Under the pieces are notes generated by a model, which did not search any database, was not told the DNA's origin, and saw nothing but the letters and a program-made list of their open reading frames with translations. From positions 124,001 through 188,000 of the forward strand of contig DASYQS010000049.1 of the NCBI GenBank assembly GCA_036005185.1: 64,000 nucleotides of DNA, read 5' to 3'. The stretch is from VBAU01 sp036005185 (GTDB taxonomy: Bacteria; Bacteroidota; Bacteroidia; Chitinophagales; Chitinophagaceae). Position numbers and translations under genes: made by a program. Shown piece by piece: positions 43,073 to 51,112 of the stretch (within the stretch, counting starts at the first letter, position 1; every line of letters starts with the position of its first letter).

Positions 43073-44701
43073 TTATTTTCCGTAAATCTCCAGCATTTTT
43101 TTCAGATCATCCAAGGTATTAATCTCGTCCACCGTTTTATCTTTTCTCCAGCGGTTAATGCGTGGAAAACGTAAAGCTACGCCAGATTTATGACGATTTG
43201 AGGCAGCAATTCCTTCAAAAGCGATTTCAAAAACAAGCTCAGGCTTTACCGTTCTTACGGGACCAAATTTTTCGAGTGAGTTTCGCTTTACAAATGAATC
43301 AACCTGTGCAAATTCTTTATCTGTCAATCCTGAATAAGCCTTGGTAAAGCCTACTAATTTATCTCCATCTTTCACTGCAAACGTATAATCCGTATATAAA
43401 TTACTTCTGCGACCATGACCTTTCTGAGCATAGATCATTACTGCATCGATCACTAAAGGATCGATTTTCCATTTCCACCAATCGCCTCGCTTTCGTCCCA
43501 CCTGGTAAATAGAATCTTTTCTTTTAAGCATGATCCCTTCACTGCCCATATTTCTTGATTGCAGGCGGAGGTTTGTCAGCTCTTCCCATGTTGTAAAAGA
43601 AATGACAGGTGATAACAATAATGCCGGGTGATTGATTGCTTTTACAATTTTTTCCAGCAACGTTCTTCTTTCAACTAAAAAAGTTTCTCTTATATCATTC
43701 CCTTCATACTCTAAAAGATCATAAGCGAAAAAAGTAATCGGGGCCTCTGTTAATTGTTTTTTGGTGACATTCTTTCTGCCAATTCTTGTCTGGAGCAAAG
43801 CAAAAGGCAATGGAGTCCCTTCCAAACCTCCCCCGATAGGGGAGGCTTTAGAGATTTTGTATGGGATAATCTCCCCATCTAGCACTACGCCATTTGGTAA
43901 ATGATTTTGTAGTGTATGGTACTCCGGAAATTTTTCCGTCATCAATTCTTCCCCCCTACTCCATACAAATAGTTCGCTGTTCCGTTTGATCATTTGACCA
44001 CGAATGCCATCCCATTTCCATTCCGCCTGCCATTCATGCGGCTCACCAAGAGCATTTACCTCATCCTCTATAGCATAAGCCAGGTAAAATGGATAAGGTT
44101 TTGAATAATCGGTAGTCACCGCCTGTTCACTGAGTAGCTCAGCAAAGTTTGTTGTCACCGGATCCCAATTGCCGCTTATGCGATGAGCTATAATAGGGGA
44201 ATCAAGGTTAATTGTTTTTGCTAAAGCATTCACCATCGAGTTCTGTGATACTCCGATACGAAAGTTTCCTGTAATTAATTTATTAAACACAAATCGTTCA
44301 GGTTGCGTCATGGCTTGCCACGATCTTAAAATAAATTCTTTTCGTATGGCCTCGTCTTTCTTTTCGATGCTGATCAAAGTTTCTAAATAATAATGTAAGG
44401 GAAATGAAGCATCAGAAGAAATGGCTTCCGGCAACAGCAGCGCAATAGTTTCTCCAAGGTCACCGACAGCATGGTAGCATTCTTCAAACAACCAATCAGG
44501 CAATTGAGCAAGTTCATTACACCATGTCCATAATTGAGTGGAATTAACCGCACGTTTTGGTCTTCTTCCGCTAAAGATCGCAATCACCCAAACCTTGTCT
44601 TTATCATTGGCCGTAGCAAAATATTGCGACAAAGCATCTAGCTTTTCATTGGTCTTTGTTGATGTGCCTAAGGTTGTTACTAAATCAGCAAATGCTCGCA
44701 T
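43073..44701 (-). CDS. ATP-dependent DNA ligase
   Basis: A 542-residue ligase with an N-terminal helical domain, the adenylation domain and an OB fold. The nucleotide-binding lysine is in WKWDGIRGQ near residue 228. Later motifs are VLDGEIIP near 273, FFAYDLLEYEG near 318, SEGIMLKRKDSIY near 389 and DWWKWKIDP. It is followed by the ligase-associated exonuclease gene, a pair often linked with an Lhr-type helicase that is not in this window. Between DGEIIPYK and the conserved PLPFALLQ lies an extra SPIGGGLEGT segment encoded by a perfect DNA hairpin, which looks like an in-frame insertion. Confidence 0.93.
   Translation of the reverse strand: MRAFADLVTTLGTSTKTNEKLDALSQYFATANDKDKVWVIAIFSGRRPKRAVNSTQLWTWCNELAQLPDWLFEECYHAVGDLGETIALLLPEAISSDASFPLHYYLETLISIEKKDEAIRKEFILRSWQAMTQPERFVFNKLITGNFRIGVSQNSMVNALAKTINLDSPIIAHRISGNWDPVTTNFAELLSEQAVTTDYSKPYPFYLAYAIEDEVNALGEPHEWQAEWKWDGIRGQMIKRNSELFVWSRGEELMTEKFPEYHTLQNHLPNGVVLDGEIIPYKISKASPIGGGLEGTPLPFALLQTRIGRKNVTKKQLTEAPITFFAYDLLEYEGNDIRETFLVERRTLLEKIVKAINHPALLLSPVISFTTWEELTNLRLQSRNMGSEGIMLKRKDSIYQVGRKRGDWWKWKIDPLVIDAVMIYAQKGHGRRSNLYTDYTFAVKDGDKLVGFTKAYSGLTDKEFAQVDSFVKRNSLEKFGPVRTVKPELVFEIAFEGIAASNRHKSGVALRFPRINRWRKDKTVDEINTLDDLKKMLEIYGK
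43827..43845. repeat. Perfect GC hairpin read in frame inside the DNA ligase gene
   Basis: CCTCCCC and GGGGAGG pair around CGATA. The hairpin is GC-rich in an AT-rich gene and encodes the extra SPIGGG residues of the ligase. Confidence 0.7.
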
Positions 44702-44705
44702 GGTA

Positions 44706-44771
44706 TAATTATTAATTACTGATTATTGATTACTTCTTCCGAACTATAATAATTAATAATGAATAATCAAT
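44706..44771. repeat. Inverted pair of heptameric arrays, TGATTAT class
   Basis: Plus strand 44706-44733 reads TAATTAT, TAATTAC, TGATTAT, TGATTAC. After ten bases, 44744-44771 carries TGATTAT, TCATTAT, TAATTAT on the minus strand. The pair fills the gap between the exonuclease stop codon and the ligase start codon. Confidence 0.75.
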
Positions 44772-45804
44772 AGTCTGCATTACCGCTTTCTTGTTTTTCA
44801 GCCACAACAGCACTGTTCTCCTCCTCTTCATTCCCAAATTCAGTTTTTACTTCTGCAGCAGGAATTCCAATTTCATTCAGGTAACGACTGAATACTGCCT
44901 GAAAACCGTGAGTGACAAAAACTTTTTGCGCTCCCGTTTCTTTTACTGTTTGCAGTAATCCTTTCCAATCTGCGTGATCGCTGAGAGCAAAGCCAGCATC
45001 TGCATTTTTTCTTCTCACTGTTCCTCTCACTTGCATCCAGCCACTACAAATGCCTACAGCATAGGGATAAAAACGTTTCATCCAAGGTGAGCCTTCAGCA
45101 CCGGGAGGAGCAATGACAATATTTCCAAGGTATTCGTCTTTAGGGGTATCATATATTATTCGCTTTACATCAGGTAAAGAAAATCCGCTGTTAACAATAA
45201 CTTGATGCGCATTCCAAATAGCTCCATGGGCATAGATCGGCAATCCTGTTTCCGGTAAACACTGCAATAATCGCTGCGCTTTTCCCAAGCTATAAGCAAT
45301 GAAAATTGAGGTTTTACCTAATTCCTTATTCTTGCAAACCCAGTCTTTAATATTTTGAAAAATTTCCTGCTGAGGTTTCCAGTTGTAAATCGGCAAACCA
45401 AAAGTAGATTCGGTGATGAAGGTGTTACATTTTACTGGCTCAAATTTTCCACTTAATCCATCATCTTCTATTTTATAATCACCGCTTATCACCCACACTT
45501 CTCCATTAGCCTCAATGCGTATTTGCGAGGAACCGATCATGTGTCCGGCTGGATGCAATGAAAGCTGTACCTCGTTAATAAATATCTTTTCTTCCCATTC
45601 AGCAGTTTGATAATTATTTTCTCCCAATCGCATTTGAAGAAGTGGTTTACATTGGGTATGACATAGGTAACATTTTGATCCCCACCGTGCATGGTCGCTG
45701 TGTGCATGCGTAATGATTGCCTTGTCCACAGGTTTCCATGGATCAATATAAAAATCGCCTGCCCGACAGTAAAGTCCTTTATCTGTAAATTCAATTAGCG
45801 GCAT
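44767..45804 (-). CDS. Ligase-associated DNA exonuclease (metallo-beta-lactamase fold)
   Basis: A 345-residue nuclease of the group encoded next to ATP-dependent DNA ligases. The metal-binding motif THAHSDHARWG is near residue 34, with further ligands in HPAGHMIGSSQI near 82 and ISGDYKI near 109. The beta-CASP-like second half contains FALSDHADW near 280 and VTHGF. It probably trims DNA ends for repair. Transcribed ahead of the ligase gene, with heptameric repeats in the 65-base gap. Confidence 0.92.
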   Translation of the reverse strand: MPLIEFTDKGLYCRAGDFYIDPWKPVDKAIITHAHSDHARWGSKCYLCHTQCKPLLQMRLGENNYQTAEWEEKIFINEVQLSLHPAGHMIGSSQIRIEANGEVWVISGDYKIEDDGLSGKFEPVKCNTFITESTFGLPIYNWKPQQEIFQNIKDWVCKNKELGKTSIFIAYSLGKAQRLLQCLPETGLPIYAHGAIWNAHQVIVNSGFSLPDVKRIIYDTPKDEYLGNIVIAPPGAEGSPWMKRFYPYAVGICSGWMQVRGTVRRKNADAGFALSDHADWKGLLQTVKETGAQKVFVTHGFQAVFSRYLNEIGIPAAEVKTEFGNEEEENSAVVAEKQESGNADY

Positions 45805-45810
45805 TCCCTT

Positions 45811-45903
45811 TTGAATTATGAATTACGAGTTGGTAAATTTAATTTTTATTAAGGAAGCAAAGGATATGCCTTGAAATTCCAATAACTACAAACTATAAAC
45901 TGT
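45811..45903. repeat. Heptameric repeats around the exonuclease promoter region
   Basis: TGAATTA occurs twice followed by CGAGTTG (45811-45832). Further on the minus strand reads AGTTTAT, AGTTTGT, AGTTATT (about 45881-45901), overlapping the end of the next gene. The two arrays have different consensus sequences, so pairing between them is weak. Confidence 0.55.
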
Positions 45904-47071
45904 TTACTCCCTTAATGATCCCATCCTGCCATTTTAGGAAGAACAATTTTTTGTTTTCGAAATAATCGAGGTTTGTTGTTTGTTTGTTGATGACAGGTTG
46001 AATGTCTAATTCGCGAAACAAGTTAAATTCTTTGCGGCTAAGGTTAGAAGAAAGATCCTTTCCATATTGAAGCAATAGTTTTGAAAACCTCCATACGGCT
46101 TCATAACCGCGCATCACCATGTCAGTTGGCCGTGCATACATTTTTGCATTGAAATAATTCGTGATGCCCAAGCTCACTTTATCCATTCTTGAATTATAAA
46201 ATGGGGTACTATATACAATTTCGAGTCCCTTAAACTGAGGAGCCGTGAAATCTTTGGCAAGGTTGTCAAATGTGGGCATGCCAATCAACGTTAGTGGATA
46301 CTGTTTGCTTATTGATGCCAGTTGCTGGCTTAATCTTCTCCCAAAATTCTCATCAAGACTGCCCGCAATACAAATTGTATGGTCGTTACTATCTAATCTT
46401 GCGATTAATTGATTCACGGTAAAACTATCAGGAAGATCAACATATTTTATTTTTAGCGAACCAGCTATGGTTGTTTGACCGGTATTATCAAAGGAAGATT
46501 TGATGATATCTTCCATCTGCCCCTTTTTACGAAACATGATAATAGGGTCGAGCGGATAATTTCTCTGCACATATTTATATATGCGATCAAGATGTGTTTG
46601 AAGCGTTGAATTCAGCATTACAAAATAAGGATTGTTGGTAATGCCAGCATCATTAGGAAGATTGACATTGATAAATGGGATCATTTTTGACTTTGCTGCA
46701 TTCGCAATTGTCCATGTTTCCTGTGGTGAACTATAAGCAATGATCAGTTCTACCGAATCATTCCCCGCTTTTTCCAACTGCTGAGCCAAGGGCTCTTTTC
46801 CAGAACGCGTATCATAAACAAATACTTCCAACGGTGTTCCCGTTTTAGCTAAACTGTCTAAAGCAAGCTGAGCCCCTTCGTAAAACTCAAGGCCTGGATT
46901 GATAAATTTTGGAAACTGTTTATCGTAACGATAATTATTGAAATGATCAAAAGCTGAATCAAGATATAATGGGGTAAAAATGGCGATTTTATGTTTGGCT
47001 GTTTGTGCAAACGATTGAACAATTGCTAAAAAAAGAAAGCCAAGTAAAGAAAGGTTTCGTTTTATCTTCAT
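45893..47071 (-). CDS. Periplasmic binding protein of the leucine-binding (LivJ-like) type
   Basis: A 392-residue protein with a signal peptide (LLGFLFLAIVQSFAQ) and the two-lobed type 1 periplasmic binding fold: KIAIFTPLYLDSAFDHF at the start, GLEFYEGAQLALDSLAKTG near 60, IIAYSSPQETWTIANAAKS near 129 and AVWRFSKLLLQYGKDL near the end. No transporter genes are nearby, and in Bacteroidota such proteins are often orphans. It starts 35 bases downstream of guaA in the same direction. Ligand unknown. Confidence 0.8.
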   Translation of the reverse strand: MKIKRNLSLLGFLFLAIVQSFAQTAKHKIAIFTPLYLDSAFDHFNNYRYDKQFPKFINPGLEFYEGAQLALDSLAKTGTPLEVFVYDTRSGKEPLAQQLEKAGNDSVELIIAYSSPQETWTIANAAKSKMIPFINVNLPNDAGITNNPYFVMLNSTLQTHLDRIYKYVQRNYPLDPIIMFRKKGQMEDIIKSSFDNTGQTTIAGSLKIKYVDLPDSFTVNQLIARLDSNDHTICIAGSLDENFGRRLSQQLASISKQYPLTLIGMPTFDNLAKDFTAPQFKGLEIVYSTPFYNSRMDKVSLGITNYFNAKMYARPTDMVMRGYEAVWRFSKLLLQYGKDLSSNLSRKEFNLFRELDIQPVINKQTTNLDYFENKKLFFLKWQDGIIKGVNSL

Positions 47072-47106
47072 AATCTATTTGAATCTTTTAAAATCATGGT
47101 TCTAAT

Positions 47107-48699
47107 TCATTCCCACTCAATCGTTGCTGGCGGCTTGCTGCTGATATCATATACCACACGGTTAATTCCTTTTACATTATTAATGATGTCGTTTGAAACA
47201 TGTGCTAAAAAATCATAAGGCAAATGCGCCCAGTCGGCTGTCATGCCATCTACACTTGTTACTGCTCTTAATGCCACCGTATATTCATAAGTTCGCTCAT
47301 CACCCATCACTCCCACGCTTTTCACAGGTAACAGGATGGCTCCGGCCTGCCATACCGTTGCATACAAATGATGTTCTTTCAATGCTTTCACATAAAGTTG
47401 ATCAGCTTCTTGTAATAATCTCACTTTCTCTTCGGTTACCTCTCCCAAAATTCTTATAGCAAGCCCAGGTCCTGGGAAGGGATGCCGTCCGATCATCGTC
47501 TCTGGAATTCCCAATTCTTTTCCAACCTTCCTCACTTCATCCTTGAATAAAAATCGTAATGGCTCAACCAGGTCCAAATGCATTTTTTCAGGCAATCCGC
47601 CCACATTATGATGAGATTTAATGGTAACTGAAGGTCCGTGCACTGAAACGCTTTCAATCACATCCGGGTAAATCGTTCCTTGTCCTAATAACTCTATGTC
47701 TTGGATCTTTTTGGCTTCTTCCTGAAATATTTCAATGAATATTCTTCCGATTGTTTTTCTTTTGGCTTCAGGATCGATTTTTCCAGCCAGCTCATTATAA
47801 AACCGCTGTTTTGCATCAATACCTTTTACATTTAAACCAAGTACAGAATAAGTTTCTAGCACATTTTGAAATTCATCTTTGCGCAGCACACCGTTGTCAA
47901 CAAAAATTCCATAAAGATGATCTCCTATAGCACGGTTGATCAAAGTAGCAGCCACTGTTGAATCCACGCCTCCGCTCAAGGCCATCACTACTTTACGATC
48001 ACCAATTTTTTCTTTTAACTGAGCAACGCAATCAGTAACAAAATGCGCAGGTGTCCAATCCTGCTTGCAACCGCAAACGTTCACCAAAAAATTATGAAGG
48101 ATCTTTTTGCCCTCAATAGAATGATATACCTCAGGATGAAATTGCAACCCATAAAGAGGAAATTCTGAATCTGAAACACCAGATGCAAACTGTACAGATT
48201 CTTTTTTTGCCAATTGCCCATTGCCCATTGTCATTTTTTTAAATGCGGCAATAGGAATGTTTTCAGTCGTAGCTAATAATTCAAATCCTTTTGGCAACTC
48301 TAAAATGGTATCAGCATGGCTCATCCATACTTGCGATTTCTCCATTATATCGCGCAGGAGCACATCATTTTTTTCCTTGTGCAGCAACGCCCTTCCATAT
48401 TCCCGCTTATTGCTTTTTTCCACCTTGCCACCAAAACGTTTTGCTGTAAGCTGAGCACCGTAACAAACTCCAAGCACAGGTACTTGCTTTATGAATGCCT
48501 GCACATTCACACCAGGCGCCTTTTCATCATTCACAGAAAAAGGTGATCCTGAAAGAATAATACCTTTCAAACCTGGCCCAAACTCAAAAGTTTTATGATA
48601 AGGAATGATCTCGCAATAAACGTTGGCCTCTCTTACGGCGCGGGCGATCAACTGGGTATATTGTGAACCAAAATCAAGGATCAGGATTTTTTCCGTCAT
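47107..48699 (-). CDS. guaA: GMP synthase (glutamine-hydrolysing)
   Basis: This enzyme converts XMP to GMP. The 530-residue protein has the glutaminase domain with the nucleophile in LGVCYGAQL near residue 77 and the histidine in LQFHPE near 190. The synthetase domain has the P-loop MALSGGVDSTVAA near 242 and the C-terminal dimerisation motif PPATIEWE. It is longer than typical because of a segment KMTMGNGQLAKKESVQFASG between FKK and the conserved PLYGLQFHPE. Its first half is encoded by a heptameric repeat. TACCTTCG five bases before the start codon suggests a leaderless mRNA. Confidence 0.97.
   Translation of the reverse strand: MTEKILILDFGSQYTQLIARAVREANVYCEIIPYHKTFEFGPGLKGIILSGSPFSVNDEKAPGVNVQAFIKQVPVLGVCYGAQLTAKRFGGKVEKSNKREYGRALLHKEKNDVLLRDIMEKSQVWMSHADTILELPKGFELLATTENIPIAAFKKMTMGNGQLAKKESVQFASGVSDSEFPLYGLQFHPEVYHSIEGKKILHNFLVNVCGCKQDWTPAHFVTDCVAQLKEKIGDRKVVMALSGGVDSTVAATLINRAIGDHLYGIFVDNGVLRKDEFQNVLETYSVLGLNVKGIDAKQRFYNELAGKIDPEAKRKTIGRIFIEIFQEEAKKIQDIELLGQGTIYPDVIESVSVHGPSVTIKSHHNVGGLPEKMHLDLVEPLRFLFKDEVRKVGKELGIPETMIGRHPFPGPGLAIRILGEVTEEKVRLLQEADQLYVKALKEHHLYATVWQAGAILLPVKSVGVMGDERTYEYTVALRAVTSVDGMTADWAHLPYDFLAHVSNDIINNVKGINRVVYDISSKPPATIEWE
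48207..48233 (-). repeat. In-frame heptameric repeat inside guaA
   Basis: On the minus strand CAATGGG occurs twice, then CAATTGG and CAA, with an exact 7-base period. It encodes TMGNGQLA in a loop of the glutaminase domain that is absent from the usual GuaA pattern. Confidence 0.75.
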
Positions 48700-48704
48700 G
48701 GTGG

Positions 48705-48712
48705 CGAAGGTA
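48705..48712 (-). promoter_or_regulatory. -7 element of a leaderless guaA transcript
   Basis: TACCTTCG on the minus strand ends five bases before the ATG, as upstream of ubiE. No ribosome binding site could fit between. Confidence 0.5.
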
Positions 48713-48788
48713 AAAAAACAGTTCGAAGATTAAGGTTTGAGTTTTGAAAGTTATTATAATACCAGCAGCAATCCCTTGATTAAGCCTC

Positions 48789-48852
48789 GTTGCGACGCAA
48801 ACCCTGTCTGCCGACAGGCAGGCGTTCATCGTTTTTATCGCTATTCAGCAAT
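48789..48852. repeat. GC-rich palindromic intergenic repeat, copy 3
   Basis: GTTGCGACGC on the left matches copy 1. The palindrome CCTGTC / GACAGG (48803-48818), extended by CAGGC, reads on the other strand as GCCTGCCTGTCGG, like copies 1 and 2. The right flank (CGTTCATCG, then TATCGCTATTCAGC) resembles the right flanks of the other copies. Confidence 0.7.
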
Positions 48853-48860
48853 TTTATTTC

Positions 48861-48943
48861 ACCACATAGAAACATAGTCATATCAGGAGCCCATAGATTC
48901 TCTCTGAATTCTATGTTCTATGCGGCTATGTGGTTTATATTTG
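48861..48943 (+). promoter_or_regulatory. Nested inverted repeat and lpxB promoter element
   Basis: ACCACATAGAAACATAG (48861-48877) is answered by CTATGTTCTATGCGGCTATG and TGGT (48911-48934), with a smaller CATAGA / TCTATG pair inside. The outer repeat ends next to TATATTTG (48936-48943), a perfect TAnnTTTG element six bases before the lpxB ATG. Confidence 0.6.
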
Positions 48944-48949
48944 GGTGGC

Positions 48950-50059
48950 ATGAAATATTATATCATAGCGGGAGAGGCCTCTGGTGATTTGCATGGAAGC
49001 AATCTTATAAAAGAACTAAAAAAACTTGATCAATCAGCTAACATTCGTTGCTGGGGTGGCGATCTGATGCAGCAAGCCGGTGGAGAATTGGTTAAGCACT
49101 ACCGCGATCTGGCCTTCATGGGCTTTGCAGAAGTGATAAAAAATCTTGCCATTATCCTTCGCAATTTAAAATTCTGCAAACAAGATATTTTGCAATTCAA
49201 ACCCGATGCGATCATTCTTATTGATTATCCCGGTTTCAATCTTCGCATTGCAAAATGGGCAAAGCAGCAAGGTTTCAAAGTTATTTATTACATCTCACCA
49301 CAAGTATGGGCATGGAAAGAGAACAGGGTGAAGCAAATGAAAGAAACGATTGATAAAATGATCATCATCATTCCTTTTGAAAAAGATTATTTCAAAAACA
49401 AATGGAATTGGGATGTTGAATATGTAGGACATCCTTTAGGAGAAGTGATCGAAAGGCACAAGGAACAAGGAACAAGCGCCAAGATTTTTGACAAACCAAT
49501 AATTGCTTTATTACCTGGTAGCCGAAAACAGGAAATAGCAAAAAAGCTTCCTGTCATGCTGGAAGTCAGTAAATTTTTCCCCGATCATGAGTTTGTTGTT
49601 GCAGAAGCTCCTTCTGTTGAGGATGGGTTTTATCAGAATTTCACTAAGAACTATTCAAATGTCAGTGCTGTCAAAAATCAAACCTATAATTTATTAACGC
49701 AGGCAAAAGCCGCCCTTGTAACTTCAGGCACAGCTACATTGGAAACAGCTTTGTTCGGCGTGCCGGAGGTGGTTTGTTATAAAGGCTCGCCCATATCTTA
49801 TCAAATTGCTAAAAGAGTAATTAAAGTAAAATATATTTCCCTCGTTAACTTGATCATGGATAAACTGGTTGTGAAGGAATTAATTCAAAATGAGCTGACG
49901 GTTGAAAACTTGAAACACGAATTACACGAATTACTCACGAATGAAAAACGAATAGAAGAGATCAAAAAAGATTATGCTGAACTCAAAAGAATTTTAAGCG
50001 AAGGTGGCAATGCATCTGCAAATGCTGCAAAGTCAATCGTAAATTTTTTAGTTCAGTAG
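48950..50059 (+). CDS. lpxB: Lipid-A-disaccharide synthase
   Basis: LpxB joins two acylated glucosamine units in lipid A synthesis at the inner membrane. The protein of about 369 residues starts at the ATG 48950 (MKYYIIAGEASGDLHG), the usual N-terminus. An ATG ten codons earlier would add residues not found in the family and lies upstream of the promoter element. Conserved parts are DYPGFNLRIAKWAK near 95, YYISPQVWAWKENRV near 117, LLPGSRKQEI near 182 and SGTATLETALFG near 261. A heptameric repeat encodes the RHKEQGTSA loop near residue 168. Confidence 0.95.
   Translation: MKYYIIAGEASGDLHGSNLIKELKKLDQSANIRCWGGDLMQQAGGELVKHYRDLAFMGFAEVIKNLAIILRNLKFCKQDILQFKPDAIILIDYPGFNLRIAKWAKQQGFKVIYYISPQVWAWKENRVKQMKETIDKMIIIIPFEKDYFKNKWNWDVEYVGHPLGEVIERHKEQGTSAKIFDKPIIALLPGSRKQEIAKKLPVMLEVSKFFPDHEFVVAEAPSVEDGFYQNFTKNYSNVSAVKNQTYNLLTQAKAALVTSGTATLETALFGVPEVVCYKGSPISYQIAKRVIKVKYISLVNLIMDKLVVKELIQNELTVENLKHELHELLTNEKRIEEIKKDYAELKRILSEGGNASANAAKSIVNFLVQ
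49455..49483 (+). repeat. In-frame heptameric repeat inside lpxB
   Basis: AAGGAAC occurs twice, flanked by AAGGCAC-like and AAGCGCC units. It belongs to the ACAAGGA class of the second pdhC linker and lies in a variable loop just before the conserved DKPIIALLPGSRKQE. Confidence 0.6.
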
Positions 50060-50116
50060 TTTAATGTTGAAGATACATACTCAACGTGCAGTTATTCTAA
50101 AAATTATCTTTAAAGA

Positions 50117-50650
50117 TCAGAATAACATTTCCCCCGGCGGTCGGATGCCCTGTAAGCGAATGTAAATAGTACATTGTCCCCGCTCATGTGTTTGGTGTTC
50201 AAAAGCTTTCATAATCCAACCTCTGCGGGTCACATTGAAATTTCCCCTTTTTACTACTTCATCCATTTTGGATGGATCCATATTTTTTATCCCATCAATG
50301 GAAAAATCATAACTCTGCATCACAAGATATATCACCGAATCTTTTCCCTGTGCCCCGGGAGATTTTTCAAGATTTCTTCCCATAAAAATCCTATCCTTTC
50401 CTGTTCCATTAGAAGATAGATTTACATTTGCTTGCGCCAAATGGAGCATTAGCTCGGAAAAACTACGGATGCTGTCCACGGCCCGGTAACTATATTTATC
50501 TGCAGGCATTGCATCCAGGTAAGCTTTAGTGTATGTTTTTGCCCTTTCCCAATCCTGGATCAGTTGAGCTTTCAGGCTATCATTGCCCTGTGCAAAAAGG
50601 CAGGTTGTAAAAACAACTGATAAAATAAAAAATGAAAGTTTGAATCTCAT
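50117..50650 (-). CDS. Secreted DinB-like protein
   Basis: About 177 residues from the ATG at 50650, giving a signal peptide (FFILSVVFTTCLFAQ). An upstream ATG in frame would bury it. The mature part has the DinB four-helix pattern: WERAKTYTKAYLDAMPADKYSYR near 30, FSELMLHLAQANVNL near 60 and EHQTHERGQCTIYIRLQGIRPP at the end, with the usual histidines in LHLAQ and HQTHERGQ. It therefore looks like an exported DinB family protein, as commonly found in Bacteroidota. Function unknown. Confidence 0.85.
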   Translation of the reverse strand: MRFKLSFFILSVVFTTCLFAQGNDSLKAQLIQDWERAKTYTKAYLDAMPADKYSYRAVDSIRSFSELMLHLAQANVNLSSNGTGKDRIFMGRNLEKSPGAQGKDSVIYLVMQSYDFSIDGIKNMDPSKMDEVVKRGNFNVTRRGWIMKAFEHQTHERGQCTIYIRLQGIRPPGEMLF

Positions 50651-50766
50651 AACAGTAATTTTTTTAAAAGTTATCAAATGAAAGGTAAGGATAGTAAGAA
50701 ATTTGATGAGTGGACAGACATTTGAGAATTGCTTCCGGAAATTCACCAAAGTCGATCGTGGATCTT

Positions 50767-50922
50767 TTATCGCAGTAATTTAATGGCAAGAATAATGAGG
50801 CAAAGTATGAACATAAAAAAGCAGATGCGATTGATCCAATGCATATAGCCAATCCACTTCGTTTCCGGCTTGTCCGGTTTTCTAAAATAAAAATATTGTG
50901 CTATTTGCCGCCAGATGCCCAG
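50767..50922 (-). CDS. Small membrane protein, probably DUF6728-like, with a CTG start
   Basis: A 51-codon frame in a gap that otherwise looks empty. It reads GIWRQIAQYFYFRKPDKP, then TKWIGYMHWINRI, then a single membrane helix FFMFILCLIILAIKLL and a final R. This resembles the small Bacteroidota proteins that I recall as DUF6728: an amphipathic start, a charged RKPD-type turn, a MHxxNRI motif and one helix. An in-frame stop lies four codons upstream of the CTG, and there is no ATG, GTG or TTG in front of GIWRQ. Either CTG starts the gene or the start codon has been lost. Heptameric repeats lie directly upstream. Confidence 0.6.
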   Translation of the reverse strand: MGIWRQIAQYFYFRKPDKPETKWIGYMHWINRICFFMFILCLIILAIKLLR

Positions 50923-50924
50923 AG

Positions 50925-50953
50925 AGTTTAAAGTTTAAGGTTTAAAAAGTTTC
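50925..50953. repeat. Heptameric repeat, AGTTTAA class
   Basis: AGTTTAA occurs twice, then GGTTTAA and AAAGTTT. The array sits just upstream of the small CTG-started gene and may have replaced its normal start region. Confidence 0.7.
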
Positions 50954-50988
50954 AATAGTTGCATAAAGTTACTGCACAATCTCAATGA

Positions 50989-51020
50989 TTTGTGGAGAAT
51001 AATTGAATCTCTTATTTTTG
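50989..51020 (+). promoter_or_regulatory. Promoter of tRNA-Ala
   Basis: TTTG (50989-50992) and TATTTTTG (51013-51020) are 20 bases apart and match the Bacteroidota consensus. The predicted start at about 51027 coincides with the first base of the tRNA. Confidence 0.8.
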
Positions 51021-51027
51021 CTGCCCC

Positions 51028-51101
51028 GGGGATGTAGCTCAGTTGGCTAGAGCACTAGCATGGCATGCTAGGGGTCAGGGGTTCGAGTCCCCTTATCTCC
51101 A
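51028..51101 (+). tRNA. tRNA-Ala (anticodon GGC)
   Basis: A 74-base cloverleaf: acceptor stem GGGGATG / TATCTCC, D stem GCTC / GAGC, anticodon stem CTAGC / GCTAG with loop ATGGCAT (anticodon GGC at 51062-51064), five-base variable loop, and T stem AGGGG / CCCCT with TTCGAGT. CCA is not encoded. It reads the GCC and GCT alanine codons. Confidence 0.97.
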
Positions 51102-51112
51102 CGGAATTTCTT

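Noticed and set aside
44706..44771. Repeat-spacer look of the heptameric arrays as a possible CRISPR array
   Set aside because: The units are only seven bases with no spacers, and no cas genes are present.
50664..50852. A 62-codon minus-strand open frame
   Set aside because: It overlaps the small MHxxNRI membrane protein in another frame and has no recognisable pattern, while the overlapping frame does.
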